Position numbers and translations under genes: made by a program. Shown here piece by piece: positions 52,213 to 60,292 of a stretch of 64,000 nucleotides of DNA (within the stretch, counting starts at the first letter, position 1; the number at the start of each line of letters is the position of its first letter). The stretch spans positions 1 to 64,000 of the forward strand of contig CAYOIZ010000008.1 in assembly GCA_964404165.1 (NCBI GenBank), read 5' to 3'. Under the pieces are notes generated by a model. The model searched no databases and was not told the origin of the DNA. It saw nothing but the letters and a program-made list of their open reading frames with translations. The DNA comes from DASYLJ01 sp964404165 (lineage in GTDB: Bacteria; Desulfobacterota; Binatia; DP-6).

Positions 52213-52750
52213 GGTGAAAAGACCCGCATTGCGGACGCTGTAGCATGTAGGGCTTGCCGGCTGTCAAGAGCGCCTCAACCCAGGTATTGGTCACTGAATT
52301 CAGCGCGCGCGCTACGGTTCGCTTGCGGATTGATGCCGGAGAGGGCTTCGCCGGCTGCGACGATCGCAGTTCGGCGCGGATGCCGGCTCAGTGAACGGCG
52401 CCTGCTAACCGGCCGCCGAGCCAGGCTGCGATGGCGAGAGCGATCCACACGAACCGGCAAGCGTCGAGAAACTTAGGGCGGACGAGTAGGGCGACTGGAT
52501 CGGTTTCTAACGCTGTTGGTTGGAGTCCACGGACAAAACGCGGACAATGAACGGCCTGACCGCGGCTGTTCCGCGACGCACGGCGGTTTGACGTCCGGAA
52601 CAATCTCACCTCGACGTCGTCGCCATTGATTCCATGCCGTCGATCCGTACATGGGATGGACGACGAGCTGCTGGACGACGTGTTACCGAAGCGGCTATGC
52701 AAGCGGCAGGCTAGATCGCGCTCAGACCGCCTTGCGGCGATAACGTGCAA
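52213..52750. other. Intergenic region holding repeat copy B
   Basis: About 540 bases between the divergent delta-60 and Mrr-like genes. It contains the second copy of the 130-bp repeat and otherwise no gene that can be supported; the one long minus-strand frame reads across the repeat and is probably spurious. Confidence 0.55.
52418..52547 (+). repeat. 130-bp direct repeat, copy B
   Basis: Ungapped match to 47030-47159 with 22 differences. It includes both terminal CGGACAA motifs. Unlike copy A it is not joined to any tRNA sequence. The two copies bracket a 5.3-kb block with the FKBP and delta-60 genes, which may be a separate insertion. Confidence 0.85.
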
Positions 52751-53710
52751 ATGGGCTTCCTCCGCAACCTACTCAAGGCATTTCGACATGTACCCAACGC
52801 CGCTCTAGCGGGGCAGCGCGATGCGGCACTTGACCACAGCGTGAGGACGCAGGAACCGGCTACCCAGCCCGGGTCCGACCCGACTGAGGATACGCCGCGG
52901 GTGTTTGGCTCCGACTGGTATCTCCGCGGCATGTGCCCACGCTGCCGCGAATGGGTATACGTCGGGGAGGGCATCGAGAACCCCAGACACTGCGGGATGT
53001 CTCTAGTCAACCTCGGGTTCAAAGCTGACATCGATGCGGAGGATGCGCGGCGGGAGGAAGCCGAACGGACGTCCCACGACAAGCTAGTGTCTGATTTTGT
53101 CGACGCCGTTCTCAGTTTCACCCAGGAGCATTTGCCGACGCTGAGCCGAAAGTATCGTGAGACGCACGTCCTTGACGACTATGGCGTAGAGCAAGACATC
53201 GGATGGGACCGCGAAGTCGGGTACTTCATTGAGAACGTGCTTCGCTTGAACCCCTCCGCGAAGGAAACAATTGCCAGGGCTGCGGACCTCGTCACTCAGG
53301 CTGTACAGGCAGAGATCATGGAGGACCCACTTGGGCCTCTCTCTGACGAGGCCCCCGAAGATCCTCTCGCGTACGAACGCTACTGTGCCCAACTACTGTC
53401 GACACATGGATGGTCCACGCGGACGACTCAGGCGACATGTGACCAAGGAGTCGACATAGTCGCGGAGCGCGACGGACTGCGGGTGGCACTACAATGCAAG
53501 CTCTATTCGCGGCCCGTAGGGAACGGGGCCGTTCAAGAGATTATCGCCGGAACGGCTTACGTAGGTGCGGCGGTCGGATGTGTGGTCTCGAACAACACCT
53601 ACACCCCAGCGGCTCGGCGTCTGGCCGCATCGGCGGCCGTTGTCCTGTTACACCATAGCGAGTTGGGGCGACTTGCTGATTTAGCCCCAGCCGTGCGCAA
53701 GCAGCAGTAG
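52751..53710 (+). CDS. Mrr-like restriction endonuclease with zinc-finger segment
   Basis: A 319-residue protein from ATG 52751 (a GTG two codons earlier is also possible). Residues 62-81 have CPRC...HC, a likely zinc-binding ribbon. The C-terminal domain (about 200-310) is an Mrr_cat fold: Glu209 in YERYCAQLL, DQGVD (231-235) and Q248-C-K250, the PD-(D/E)xK pattern. VVSNNTYTPAARRLA is the usual continuation. Mrr-like enzymes cut modified or foreign DNA without a partner methylase. A linker of about 110 helical residues between the two parts is unfamiliar. It stands alone on the plus strand. Confidence 0.85.
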   Translation: MGFLRNLLKAFRHVPNAALAGQRDAALDHSVRTQEPATQPGSDPTEDTPRVFGSDWYLRGMCPRCREWVYVGEGIENPRHCGMSLVNLGFKADIDAEDARREEAERTSHDKLVSDFVDAVLSFTQEHLPTLSRKYRETHVLDDYGVEQDIGWDREVGYFIENVLRLNPSAKETIARAADLVTQAVQAEIMEDPLGPLSDEAPEDPLAYERYCAQLLSTHGWSTRTTQATCDQGVDIVAERDGLRVALQCKLYSRPVGNGAVQEIIAGTAYVGAAVGCVVSNNTYTPAARRLAASAAVVLLHHSELGRLADLAPAVRKQQ

Positions 53711-53878
53711 GGCTGTCAGCATGCCAGGGAAGGGCACGCCAGGGCCAAACGGCCCCGGCTTCATAGGAGTCCGCATCCTGTGCGCGCCCCGCGACACCCC
53801 ACCTCCACAATGGGTTCCGAGCCAGTCGTGCCCTATGGGGGTGCGATTCGTCGGCCTAACCGCGTAAGAGTCCGGATC

Positions 53879-54709
53879 CTACGTGTCTGGGCCCTGATCG
53901 GGCTCCTGTCGCGCCACCTTCGCCAACTGCGCTCCGAGCCACGACACCGGTAGCTCGGTCTCCGGTGTCAACGAGAACGCCGTATCGAGTGAGCCGAAAG
54001 ATCGGCTGAGGTACTTAGCCGACCGGTAGACGTAGTCCGGGACCGACGGCAACGGAGCGATGAACGGTACGCGGTGGAACTTGTGCAGGGGATTTGTGCA
54101 CTGCCGCAGATTGTAGCTGCTGACGTGGTTCCACATGTTGTGGACCGCCGAGCTGAAGGGTGTGTAGGCGAACTGGTACAACTGCTCGCACTCCCCCTCG
54201 ATCGCCATGTCGCGGACCTTCAGTCCAGACCAAGAGCCGACGTTGACGGCGGTCAGGAAGTCGCGACGCTGGCTCTCCAGCCATTCCTTCTTTCGGCCCA
54301 GCATGAACGCGACCTGATCGCCGAACTCGTCGTCGTCGGAATTGGCTTCGAGGTGCGCAATCATCAGTTTTTCTTGCCCGAGGCCGTGGAGGATGTACTG
54401 CCGCGCGCGAGGGGCCGGGTCTTTCAGTATCCACGCCAGGGTAATGTGCGCGTCGGTCATCGCACGCAGGACGAGCGGCGCGATGTGCCCGGTCCACATG
54501 CTCGGGGTAAGCGCTAGGTGAATGCTCAGAGTGGCCTGACGCGCCACGAGTCCGATGGCAACCTCGTAGGTCTCCGAGTTGTAGAGTTCGATCTTCGGGC
54601 GCAGCAGCGACCACCGTTCTTCCAGGCCCTTGTCGACCAGTTCGGCGTACTCCTCCATGATCGCGAACACCTTCCTGGAAACCTCGTCGACCGTGTCGTC
54701 AGTCGCCAT
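53879..54709 (-). CDS. DUF5677-like helical protein
   Basis: A 276-residue protein from ATG 54709, 11 bp inside the upstream gene, so the two are coupled. It has the layout of DUF5677: ALTPSMWTGHIAPLVLRAMT, AHITLAWILKDPAPRARQYI and LHGLGQEKLMIAHLE, followed by AVHNMWNHVSSYNL with His residues. Such all-helical proteins are related in form to HEPN-type domains and are often seen in mobile regions; RNase activity is not shown here, and no RxxxxH motif is clear. With the upstream gene it forms a two-gene unit. Its first codons were also copied to 57787-57861. Confidence 0.7.
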   Translation of the reverse strand: MATDDTVDEVSRKVFAIMEEYAELVDKGLEERWSLLRPKIELYNSETYEVAIGLVARQATLSIHLALTPSMWTGHIAPLVLRAMTDAHITLAWILKDPAPRARQYILHGLGQEKLMIAHLEANSDDDEFGDQVAFMLGRKKEWLESQRRDFLTAVNVGSWSGLKVRDMAIEGECEQLYQFAYTPFSSAVHNMWNHVSSYNLRQCTNPLHKFHRVPFIAPLPSVPDYVYRSAKYLSRSFGSLDTAFSLTPETELPVSWLGAQLAKVARQEPDQGPDT

Positions 54710-54754
54710 GCTGCGGCTCCTCGAAGGTGCATTCGTCAAGATGTAGGGCGGCAT
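54680..54754 (+). repeat. 75-bp perfect inverted repeat, left copy
   Basis: Identical to the reverse complement of 57787-57861. This copy is the source context: it spans the overlap of the two coupled genes, encoding the end of one and the beginning of the other. Confidence 0.95.
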
Positions 54755-55469
54755 TCCAAAACTCGCGCGCCCAGCAGCCGTGCAGCGTCGCCTCATCCGG
54801 CGTTGGTGTCTCGCTAAGCACGATTGCCCGCACGACCGCGGCGGCGTGCCGGCCGGCGTCGGATTCAGGGGCCGTGATGATGGCTTCCAGATCAGGCGGG
54901 TGGGCGTCGCCCGTCCAAAATAGGCCGCCGGTTGCGGTCTTGATGTACACCAGCGTCGCCTGCGCGACTGACGCAGGTGTGCCCCACTTATCGATCAGTT
55001 CCCTGACGCAACGCCGTAGGTCCTCCACCAGCGCTGGCCGCCTTCGTGCCACGGGTGGCAGGCCGACGATCGCCAGCGGACACGCAGGTATGAGCGCCAC
55101 GAGGGGTTCGAGGACGGTGCGAAGAGGGGTGATAAGATCGGCCCGCTGAAGCTCGGTGACTAGCTCGCCCACCTGCGTCGGGCTCAGCCGTCGATACGAC
55201 CGGAGCAGGCCGAAGTTCACCACCTGCTCCTGGTTAAAACACTTCCTTCCGAGCTTCGCCGTCTCAGTGCACAGTGCGGCGGCGTCCCGGTGCCCGAGTT
55301 GCTGGTGAGCGAGACCGAGCCACGTGATCTCGGGCAAGAGGTCCCGCACGTAGCTCAGTTCATTGAGATTCACCTGCGCCAGCAAGGGCGGCACGAAGGT
55401 CGACCCTATCTTTTTGTGGTCGCGAAGTACGGTCCCTTCGTGCTTCGGTCGGTTCCGCTTACGGCCCAT
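54699..55469 (-). CDS. Unknown protein coupled to the DUF5677-like gene
   Basis: A 256-residue protein starting MGRKRNRPKHEGTV, basic at the N-terminus and helical thereafter. Landmarks are ELSYVRDLLPEITWLGLAHQ, then RREFW-like CWAREFWNAALHLDECTFE at the C-terminus. No family is recognised. The 11-bp overlap with the DUF5677-like gene and their common location in a defence-rich island suggest that the two act together. The protein has no signal peptide or membrane segment. Confidence 0.65.
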   Translation of the reverse strand: MGRKRNRPKHEGTVLRDHKKIGSTFVPPLLAQVNLNELSYVRDLLPEITWLGLAHQQLGHRDAAALCTETAKLGRKCFNQEQVVNFGLLRSYRRLSPTQVGELVTELQRADLITPLRTVLEPLVALIPACPLAIVGLPPVARRRPALVEDLRRCVRELIDKWGTPASVAQATLVYIKTATGGLFWTGDAHPPDLEAIITAPESDAGRHAAAVVRAIVLSETPTPDEATLHGCWAREFWNAALHLDECTFEEPQHGD

Positions 55470-55732
55470 GGATCGCCTCGTGGAGGATCATCGCCACCTC
55501 TCGTGCGTGTTCTCAAACCATACAAGGGCGCTGTTGGAGGCGGTGTCCTCGTCCACGGCGCGCATCGCGTCCAGCTCAAAGGCGTGTCGCTCCGCAAGAC
55601 CCGCGCGGCCTTGACCCCGCCCGAGAAGTCGACGAAGTAACCGCCTCCCGCACGTCGCTACGCTCCGAGTGCTCGCCAGGCTCGGAACGGGTGATCGGCT
55701 TGCGCCAGAGATCGACTCGGCCGAATACGCAC

Positions 55733-56047
55733 CTACTGGCTGTCACCCACAACCTGGTAGCCTGCCTTGTTGTAAGCGGACACGCAGGCTTTGATTTGAG
55801 CGCGACGATTCATGGAGCCCCAAGGATCGACGCGGCACTCGACTGTCTGCTTGGTTTCAGGGTGCTGCAAGACGACTACGCGGTAACGGAGCCGCATCCC
55901 GCCATTTGGAGTGTCGTGACCACGATAGATATCAGGCGCATGGATTCCCCCAAGGCTGGCGTCAGCAGCGCCACTGCCCGCTGTGGTCTCGGCCAGGGGT
56001 TGTGACGCCGGTTCTGAGGACGCGGAATCGGCACTCAATGGCAGCAT
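55733..56047 (-). CDS. Small protein coupled to the collagen-like gene
   Basis: A 104-residue frame from ATG 56047, overlapping the end of the collagen-like gene by 13 bp. The N-terminal half is Ser/Ala/Gly-rich and unstructured; the C-terminal half (YRVVVLQHPETKQTVECRVD and RAQIKACVSAYNKAGYQVV) looks like a compact alpha/beta unit with two Cys. It lacks a signal peptide of its own, so it may be a decayed or frame-shifted secreted protein. Confidence 0.4.
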   Translation of the reverse strand: MLPLSADSASSEPASQPLAETTAGSGAADASLGGIHAPDIYRGHDTPNGGMRLRYRVVVLQHPETKQTVECRVDPWGSMNRRAQIKACVSAYNKAGYQVVGDSQ

Positions 56048-56451
56048 ATCGTCTGCGGGCTATGGATCGGCGCAGGCGTATCCAAGCATGCTCGCAACTG
56101 CGCTGTGCCGGCAGCGCCGGAGTCCCAACCCGTGACGCAAAACTCGTCGGGTAAGCAGAAGGCAGTGAAAGTGGATACGGGCCCTGGCGGCGCGAGTCGG
56201 ATACTACAGGCCAGTGCACTTGGCCCGGGCTCTCCCTGCGGACCTTGATCTCCTGGAGGGCCTTGCAGTCCTCTAGGACCCTGCAGGCCGATCACGGTGG
56301 GGTCGAGCTGTTGCTCCGAAGGCTTGCACGTCTCGCGAATCTTGATGGTTGTCGAAAACGTCCCATCGCCGCGCGACTTGGCACATAGGACGACCGAATG
56401 CGCTGGGCTGGCAACGACGAGGATCCCGAAGGCAACAACAAGCTTCGTCAT
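56035..56451 (-). CDS. Collagen-like secreted protein
   Basis: A 138-residue exported protein. GGAGG lies eight bases before ATG 56451, and a signal peptide follows (cleavage near PAHSV). The segment VVLCAKSRGDGTFSTTIKIR is shared with the protein at 59179-59835, and QQLDP leads into a Gly-x-y run, GLQGPRGLQGPPGDQGPQ. The C-terminal 50 residues contain six Cys. The Gly-Pro-rich run is too short for a long triple helix but could trimerise a small surface protein. Confidence 0.7.
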   Translation of the reverse strand: MTKLVVAFGILVVASPAHSVVLCAKSRGDGTFSTTIKIRETCKPSEQQLDPTVIGLQGPRGLQGPPGDQGPQGEPGPSALACSIRLAPPGPVSTFTAFCLPDEFCVTGWDSGAAGTAQLRACLDTPAPIHSPQTICCH

Positions 56452-56502
56452 GGCGCCCATCCTCCGCGGTGGAAAATCGCCGAGAGCATCGAAACTATCC
56501 TA

Positions 56503-57462
56503 TCACTTGGTCGTCGGGACGGAGTAGCGGTATGCGATGGGAGCGAGGTCCGCATCGGCCGGGCTCCAGTCCGATAGCAGTCGTACGATGCCGCCAGACG
56601 CCTTTACGCCATCCGCTTCCTTTGCCGTCTTTATGCTGTGGACGATGAGCATGTCCGTTGGCTCGGGCCCACTGCGTGCCGCGACTAGCTCACCCGCGGT
56701 TAAGATCACTGCCTCACCCAGACCCGCGGTGCCCTTTACCTCAACTCGCCGAACGTCACTGTGTCGCGTCACGACGAAGTCGTATGGGCGCGTGAGGTGC
56801 GTGTCCTCGACTTCATACTCAAGGGCCACGTAGTGATCGTGCGCCACACGCATGGCGTGGAGTTCAGTCGCCCGCAGTACGTCGGGATCGGTCTGTCGAC
56901 CTTGCCCGGTCGCCTGCCGAGGTTTCCGCGCGCGCACCCTCGATTGTCGTTCGGTGGACGTTCTAGATGGCGTCTTGAGCGGGCGCCAGTCGTAAACGTT
57001 GCGCAACTCGCCGTCGGCGTTATCGACAAAGTCGAGAGTGTCGAAAAGGCATGTGACCGGGTGGTTGCCGTCGGCTACTGGATTGCCAAGTCGTCCGCAG
57101 TAGGTGAACAGGCATGTCTTGCGTCTCTGCTTCTCTGTGACGCGTGCGAATAGGTGCACCGGCTTGGTGCCCGCGAGAATGCCTCTCATCTGCTTGTCAT
57201 CCATCGACTGCCGGTTCTGGCTCTGCCACCAGAAAAGAGTCCCTTCGAAACGATCCTCGTAAGCGTGGTCCGGTCGCTCCGACTTATCGAGGGTCACGAA
57301 TAACAGGACGGCGTTCGAGAACTCTACGACCCCTTCGAACCATAGTGGGTCGCGTCCCCGCTTCGGAACCCGTACGCCTCCGATACCAGCGACGTGGGCG
57401 CGTGAGTAGCCGTGGCCGATTGCAAGCGTCGAGAGGTCGATGGCGAGCGGCGAAAATCCCAT
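56503..57462 (-). CDS. DUF3427-DUF3883 nuclease-like protein without helicase
   Basis: A 319-residue protein from ATG 57462, with a GGAG ribosome-binding site. The N-terminal part (about 40-160) matches DUF3427: GTLFWWQSQNRQSMDD, then HLFARVTEKQR and LFTYCGRLGNP. The C-terminal part (about 190-315) is DUF3883, a PD-(D/E)xK-like domain with Glu200 (helix), Asp228 (YDFV) and Glu241-Val-Lys243 (VEVKG). DUF3427 usually follows a helicase in restriction-type proteins; here it stands alone with a nuclease, like a single-chain type IV restriction enzyme in which one domain reads DNA and the other cuts. The activity is inferred from motifs only. Confidence 0.78.
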   Translation of the reverse strand: MGFSPLAIDLSTLAIGHGYSRAHVAGIGGVRVPKRGRDPLWFEGVVEFSNAVLLFVTLDKSERPDHAYEDRFEGTLFWWQSQNRQSMDDKQMRGILAGTKPVHLFARVTEKQRRKTCLFTYCGRLGNPVADGNHPVTCLFDTLDFVDNADGELRNVYDWRPLKTPSRTSTERQSRVRARKPRQATGQGRQTDPDVLRATELHAMRVAHDHYVALEYEVEDTHLTRPYDFVVTRHSDVRRVEVKGTAGLGEAVILTAGELVAARSGPEPTDMLIVHSIKTAKEADGVKASGGIVRLLSDWSPADADLAPIAYRYSVPTTK

Positions 57463-57578
57463 ACGGTTGGCTCCAAGGGGTGCGAGATCGAGGGCTGCAG
57501 CACGTAGACACGTGGATGGCGTTCGAACCGGGTATGGCCGCCCATAGGCCGGCCTATCGTCGAACCGACGCTGGTGGG

Positions 57579-57770
57579 CTACCCTCCAAGAGGCCGCTGC
57601 TTCGCCCGGAAAAATTCGTCTTCGGTAAGGACACCCTGATCGCGGAGTTTCGCTAGCTTCGCCAGTTCGTCCGCCGCCATGCTCCCCGTCGGGTGGGCCC
57701 CCAAATGCGCGTTGTCTTCTGCTCCTAGTTCGAGAATGCGACGTTCGATGAGGGTTTTGACGGCCTCCAC
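57579..57770 (-). CDS. SHOCT-domain remnant
   Basis: A 63-residue frame read from GTG 57770. The C-terminus ADELAKLAKLRDQGVLTEDE is a SHOCT domain, a short motif usually found at the end of larger proteins. The frame runs open upstream (IENHH) into the 75-bp inverted repeat starting at 57787, which suggests that the original 5' part was replaced by that insertion. It is probably a truncated gene, possibly still translated. The DUF3427-DUF3883 gene follows 116 bp downstream. Confidence 0.5.
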   Translation of the reverse strand: MEAVKTLIERRILELGAEDNAHLGAHPTGSMAADELAKLAKLRDQGVLTEDEFFRAKQRPLGG

Positions 57771-57786
57771 GAGATGATGGTTCTCG

Positions 57787-57861
57787 ATGCCGCCCTACAT
57801 CTTGACGAATGCACCTTCGAGGAGCCGCAGCATGGCGACTGACGACACGGTCGACGAGGTT
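57787..57861 (-). repeat. 75-bp perfect inverted repeat, right copy
   Basis: Reverse complement of 54680-54754. This copy is detached from both genes whose ends it contains and abuts the SHOCT remnant, so it is the transplanted copy. Confidence 0.95.
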
Positions 57862-57889
57862 AGGACCCGATAGTGACAGCAACCAGGCA

Positions 57890-58924
57890 TCACCGAACGC
57901 CACCTCGAACGGCCCGAACAACCAGAAGGTCCGATTTCCCAGGACCAGAGTGAAAGCCGTTGTTGAAGGACACAGCGACCGCCGAGATCGGGTGCTCAGC
58001 AAAAGAGGTGGAACTCCAATAGCTGGTAAACGCAACAGTGCAGCTACAGACGTCTAGCGTGCACCCGGGTGTACACGATGTATTGAACGCTAGCGCCACA
58101 GCCGGCGAGAAGGCAGAGTAGTCGACCAACGAGAGAAGTTCACGGACGTTCGGAACGCGCCAATCCCCATGCCCCGCGAACACCACCGCGTTTAGAGCCG
58201 CAACATGTACGGAGAATGCCTGATCCCAGGTGTAGGCGGTGTCCTTGTCGTGGAGTGAACCATCGTCCGACTTCTTCTCCCACATAAGCCCCGTGGTCAG
58301 GTCGGTGATGGTCCCGTCGCCGTTGTCGTTGTAGGCAAGAGCGCCGCCCGCGCGGACGTCACCGTCCTGCCCAGTGCCGGCACAGGGGATGGCCACTCCG
58401 AACTCGTCCCAACATGTGAGCTGACCGGTGGCGGGGAACTGCTGGCAATGATCAGGTCCGACGCAGGTTCGTGAGCCGTTGTCATAGGTGGTGCTTATTC
58501 CACAAAAGGTGGGAGGGGCCGGTGCGGTGCAGAGGCGCTGCATCACGTCGTAGTGGGTGTTCATGCCGCAGAACCCTGAGCCTAGGACTGCGTTGCCGTT
58601 AGCGCCGGCCGACGTTTGTTCGGTGCAGCTCCCGAGAAAGCTGAGCACGTCGAACACGTCGTCGGTCGTCGAGCACGCGCCGAGGTAACGCTTCTCTGCG
58701 GAGGCGTAGCTCTTGCCTAAGGTCTGCGAGCATTTGATGTACGCCGTCGCTTGCTTAGCCGCGTCCGCGGACTTCTCGAAGGCGGCGTCTGCTTTGAGGC
58801 GGCACTGCGCGAACTTTGCGGCGGCGGTCAGCTTGGCGGAGGCGCAGAGGTCGGCTGGACTCGCCACGGCGGATACGGAGGATACTCCCAGGGTGACGAT
58901 AGCAAGGCCAAGCCAAGTGTGCAT
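57890..58924 (-). CDS. Secreted DUF1566 (Lcl C-terminal) protein
   Basis: A 344-residue exported protein from ATG 58924, the best signal-peptide start (cleavage near SAVAS); the frame opens upstream to 59116. Residues 25-120 form a helical Cys-paired region (CASAKLTAAAKFAQCRLKAD). The C-terminal half is DUF1566: DGTITDLTTGLMWEKK, GHGDWRVPNVRELLSLVDYS, YWSSTSFA and VRAVRGG. This C-type-lectin-like fold is common in surface proteins that bind ligands or are diversified. The gene ends 29 bp from the repeat at 57861. Confidence 0.85.
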   Translation of the reverse strand: MHTWLGLAIVTLGVSSVSAVASPADLCASAKLTAAAKFAQCRLKADAAFEKSADAAKQATAYIKCSQTLGKSYASAEKRYLGACSTTDDVFDVLSFLGSCTEQTSAGANGNAVLGSGFCGMNTHYDVMQRLCTAPAPPTFCGISTTYDNGSRTCVGPDHCQQFPATGQLTCWDEFGVAIPCAGTGQDGDVRAGGALAYNDNGDGTITDLTTGLMWEKKSDDGSLHDKDTAYTWDQAFSVHVAALNAVVFAGHGDWRVPNVRELLSLVDYSAFSPAVALAFNTSCTPGCTLDVCSCTVAFTSYWSSTSFAEHPISAVAVSFNNGFHSGPGKSDLLVVRAVRGGVR

Positions 58925-59178
58925 GGCGTCGGCTCGTCCCACGGCCGCGGCGTCAGTGTCAAGAAAATCCCTAGCTACCTGCGGTGGGTGGGGTGCTCGC
59001 TCGCGCGCCCGATGGCGTTGGACGTGCCAAGTGAGTCGGATCGCGGGGAGCGATCTAGAGTGCGCAGCCCCGCGAGCGTGACGCAGTACGCGCCGCGGTG
59101 CGACGAGAAAGCGCAAAAGAGCATTCGGGATGAAGGGCGCGCTTGCTCAACCGGCTGCCGGTGCGGTACGCGGCGTCG

Positions 59179-59835
59179 ATGTCGAGATGCCTGATGACCT
59201 GTGTTGCCGTGTGGATGGCGGTAGTCATCATTCCGCCCACATCGTTTGCCGCGGTCCTGTGCGCGAAGCGAAGGGCCGACGGTACGTTCAACGCAAGTGT
59301 CCGTATCCGCGAGGCGTGCACGGCACGCGAGACGCAGCTCGATCCCGCGGGACTCCACTTACAAGGCCCGCCGGGGCCGCAGGGGGAGCCGGGTGTCTGC
59401 GCGTGCGCTTCCACGACTACAACCACATCAAGCACGACGACGACCCTAGCGACGCCCTCATGCCCACCAACGGATCCCGACATTACTTGGTCGATTACCG
59501 CGAACGCTAGCAATATCCCAGCATGCGGCGTGTTTTCAGGCACGTACACCTGTCAGGTGACCGCAGCGAACCCGAACTGCCACATCGGCTATCAGGACTA
59601 CCGGTTTGACGTGGTCGCCGATCCGACCCCGCGCCTGAGCGTCAGCACCGAGTTGTGCCCAACACCGGTCCTACTCGATCCGCAGAACAGCCCGACCGAC
59701 TCGGTGCCTATTGGCATTGTGGACACGGACTACACGGCCTCGGGGAACTTCAATCCCTTCTTCCAATGCAGCACCGCCGGAGGCGGGTTCTGCGGAATCA
59801 ACGGCACCTTCATGGCCCTTGGCACGTGTCCGTGA
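59179..59835 (+). CDS. Collagen-like secreted protein with Thr-rich linker
   Basis: A 218-residue exported protein; ATG 59179 opens a signal peptide (cleavage near TSFAAV). AVLCAKRRADGTFNASVRIR and the following TQLDPAGLHLQGPPGPQG are the same block as in the protein at 56035-56451, but the Gly-x-y run is shorter. A STTTTTSSTTTTLA linker leads to a beta-rich Cys-containing domain. The two proteins are paralogues about 2.7 kb apart in opposite orientation, in keeping with local inversion. Confidence 0.7.
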   Translation: MSRCLMTCVAVWMAVVIIPPTSFAAVLCAKRRADGTFNASVRIREACTARETQLDPAGLHLQGPPGPQGEPGVCACASTTTTTSSTTTTLATPSCPPTDPDITWSITANASNIPACGVFSGTYTCQVTAANPNCHIGYQDYRFDVVADPTPRLSVSTELCPTPVLLDPQNSPTDSVPIGIVDTDYTASGNFNPFFQCSTAGGGFCGINGTFMALGTCP

Positions 59836-60010
59836 CCTGAGCGCGGCTCGGCGCAGCCAGGTCCTACGGTTTCGCCCCGGCGGGCGTGTCCATCCACTGG
59901 CAGCCACTCCACATTCAGGCGAATGCCGCACGGACTCGTGCCGTGCGGCGATCCTAAATGCTCCGACGACACGGGCAGACGCGGAAGAGTGTGCAGCTCC
60001 CCGGGGAGAT

Positions 60011-60199
60011 TTAGGACGCCGGCCGCGACACGCGCTCCGCCCAGCGTCGAAGCGCTGCGAGCGACGGCTCAAGCCACATCAGCGCCTCGGCTGCGTCTGG
60101 CAGCGGCATCCGCTCCAGGTTGTCGGCCAAATCGCGCAGCTCCCGCACAGCGGTCGCGCGGCCCTCGGCGATGGCTCGGGTGACCTCGTTGGCGTTCAT
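60011..60199 (-). CDS. Small helical protein
   Basis: A 62-residue frame from ATG 60199 (MNANEVTRAIAEG), ending RRWAERVSRPAS. Helices RATAVRELRDLADNLERM and DAAEALMWLEPSLAAL are amphipathic. It resembles small helical proteins that accompany nuclease or antitoxin genes, but no family is recognised. The upstream gene on the same strand is the SEC-C protein, 93 bp away. Confidence 0.4.
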   Translation of the reverse strand: MNANEVTRAIAEGRATAVRELRDLADNLERMPLPDAAEALMWLEPSLAALRRWAERVSRPAS

Positions 60200-60292
60200 T
60201 CCGGCAAGGCTACTTCTTTGGGCCGCCCGTGTCGCCTCGACCAGGTTTCGCAACGCCCACCCCGGTTCCAGTTTCGTCGCAGTAGCAGTCGT

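Noticed and set aside
52388..52750. A 120-codon minus-strand frame
   Set aside because: Its only similarity is to the frame over repeat copy A, explained by the DNA repeat itself, which carries no coding sign.
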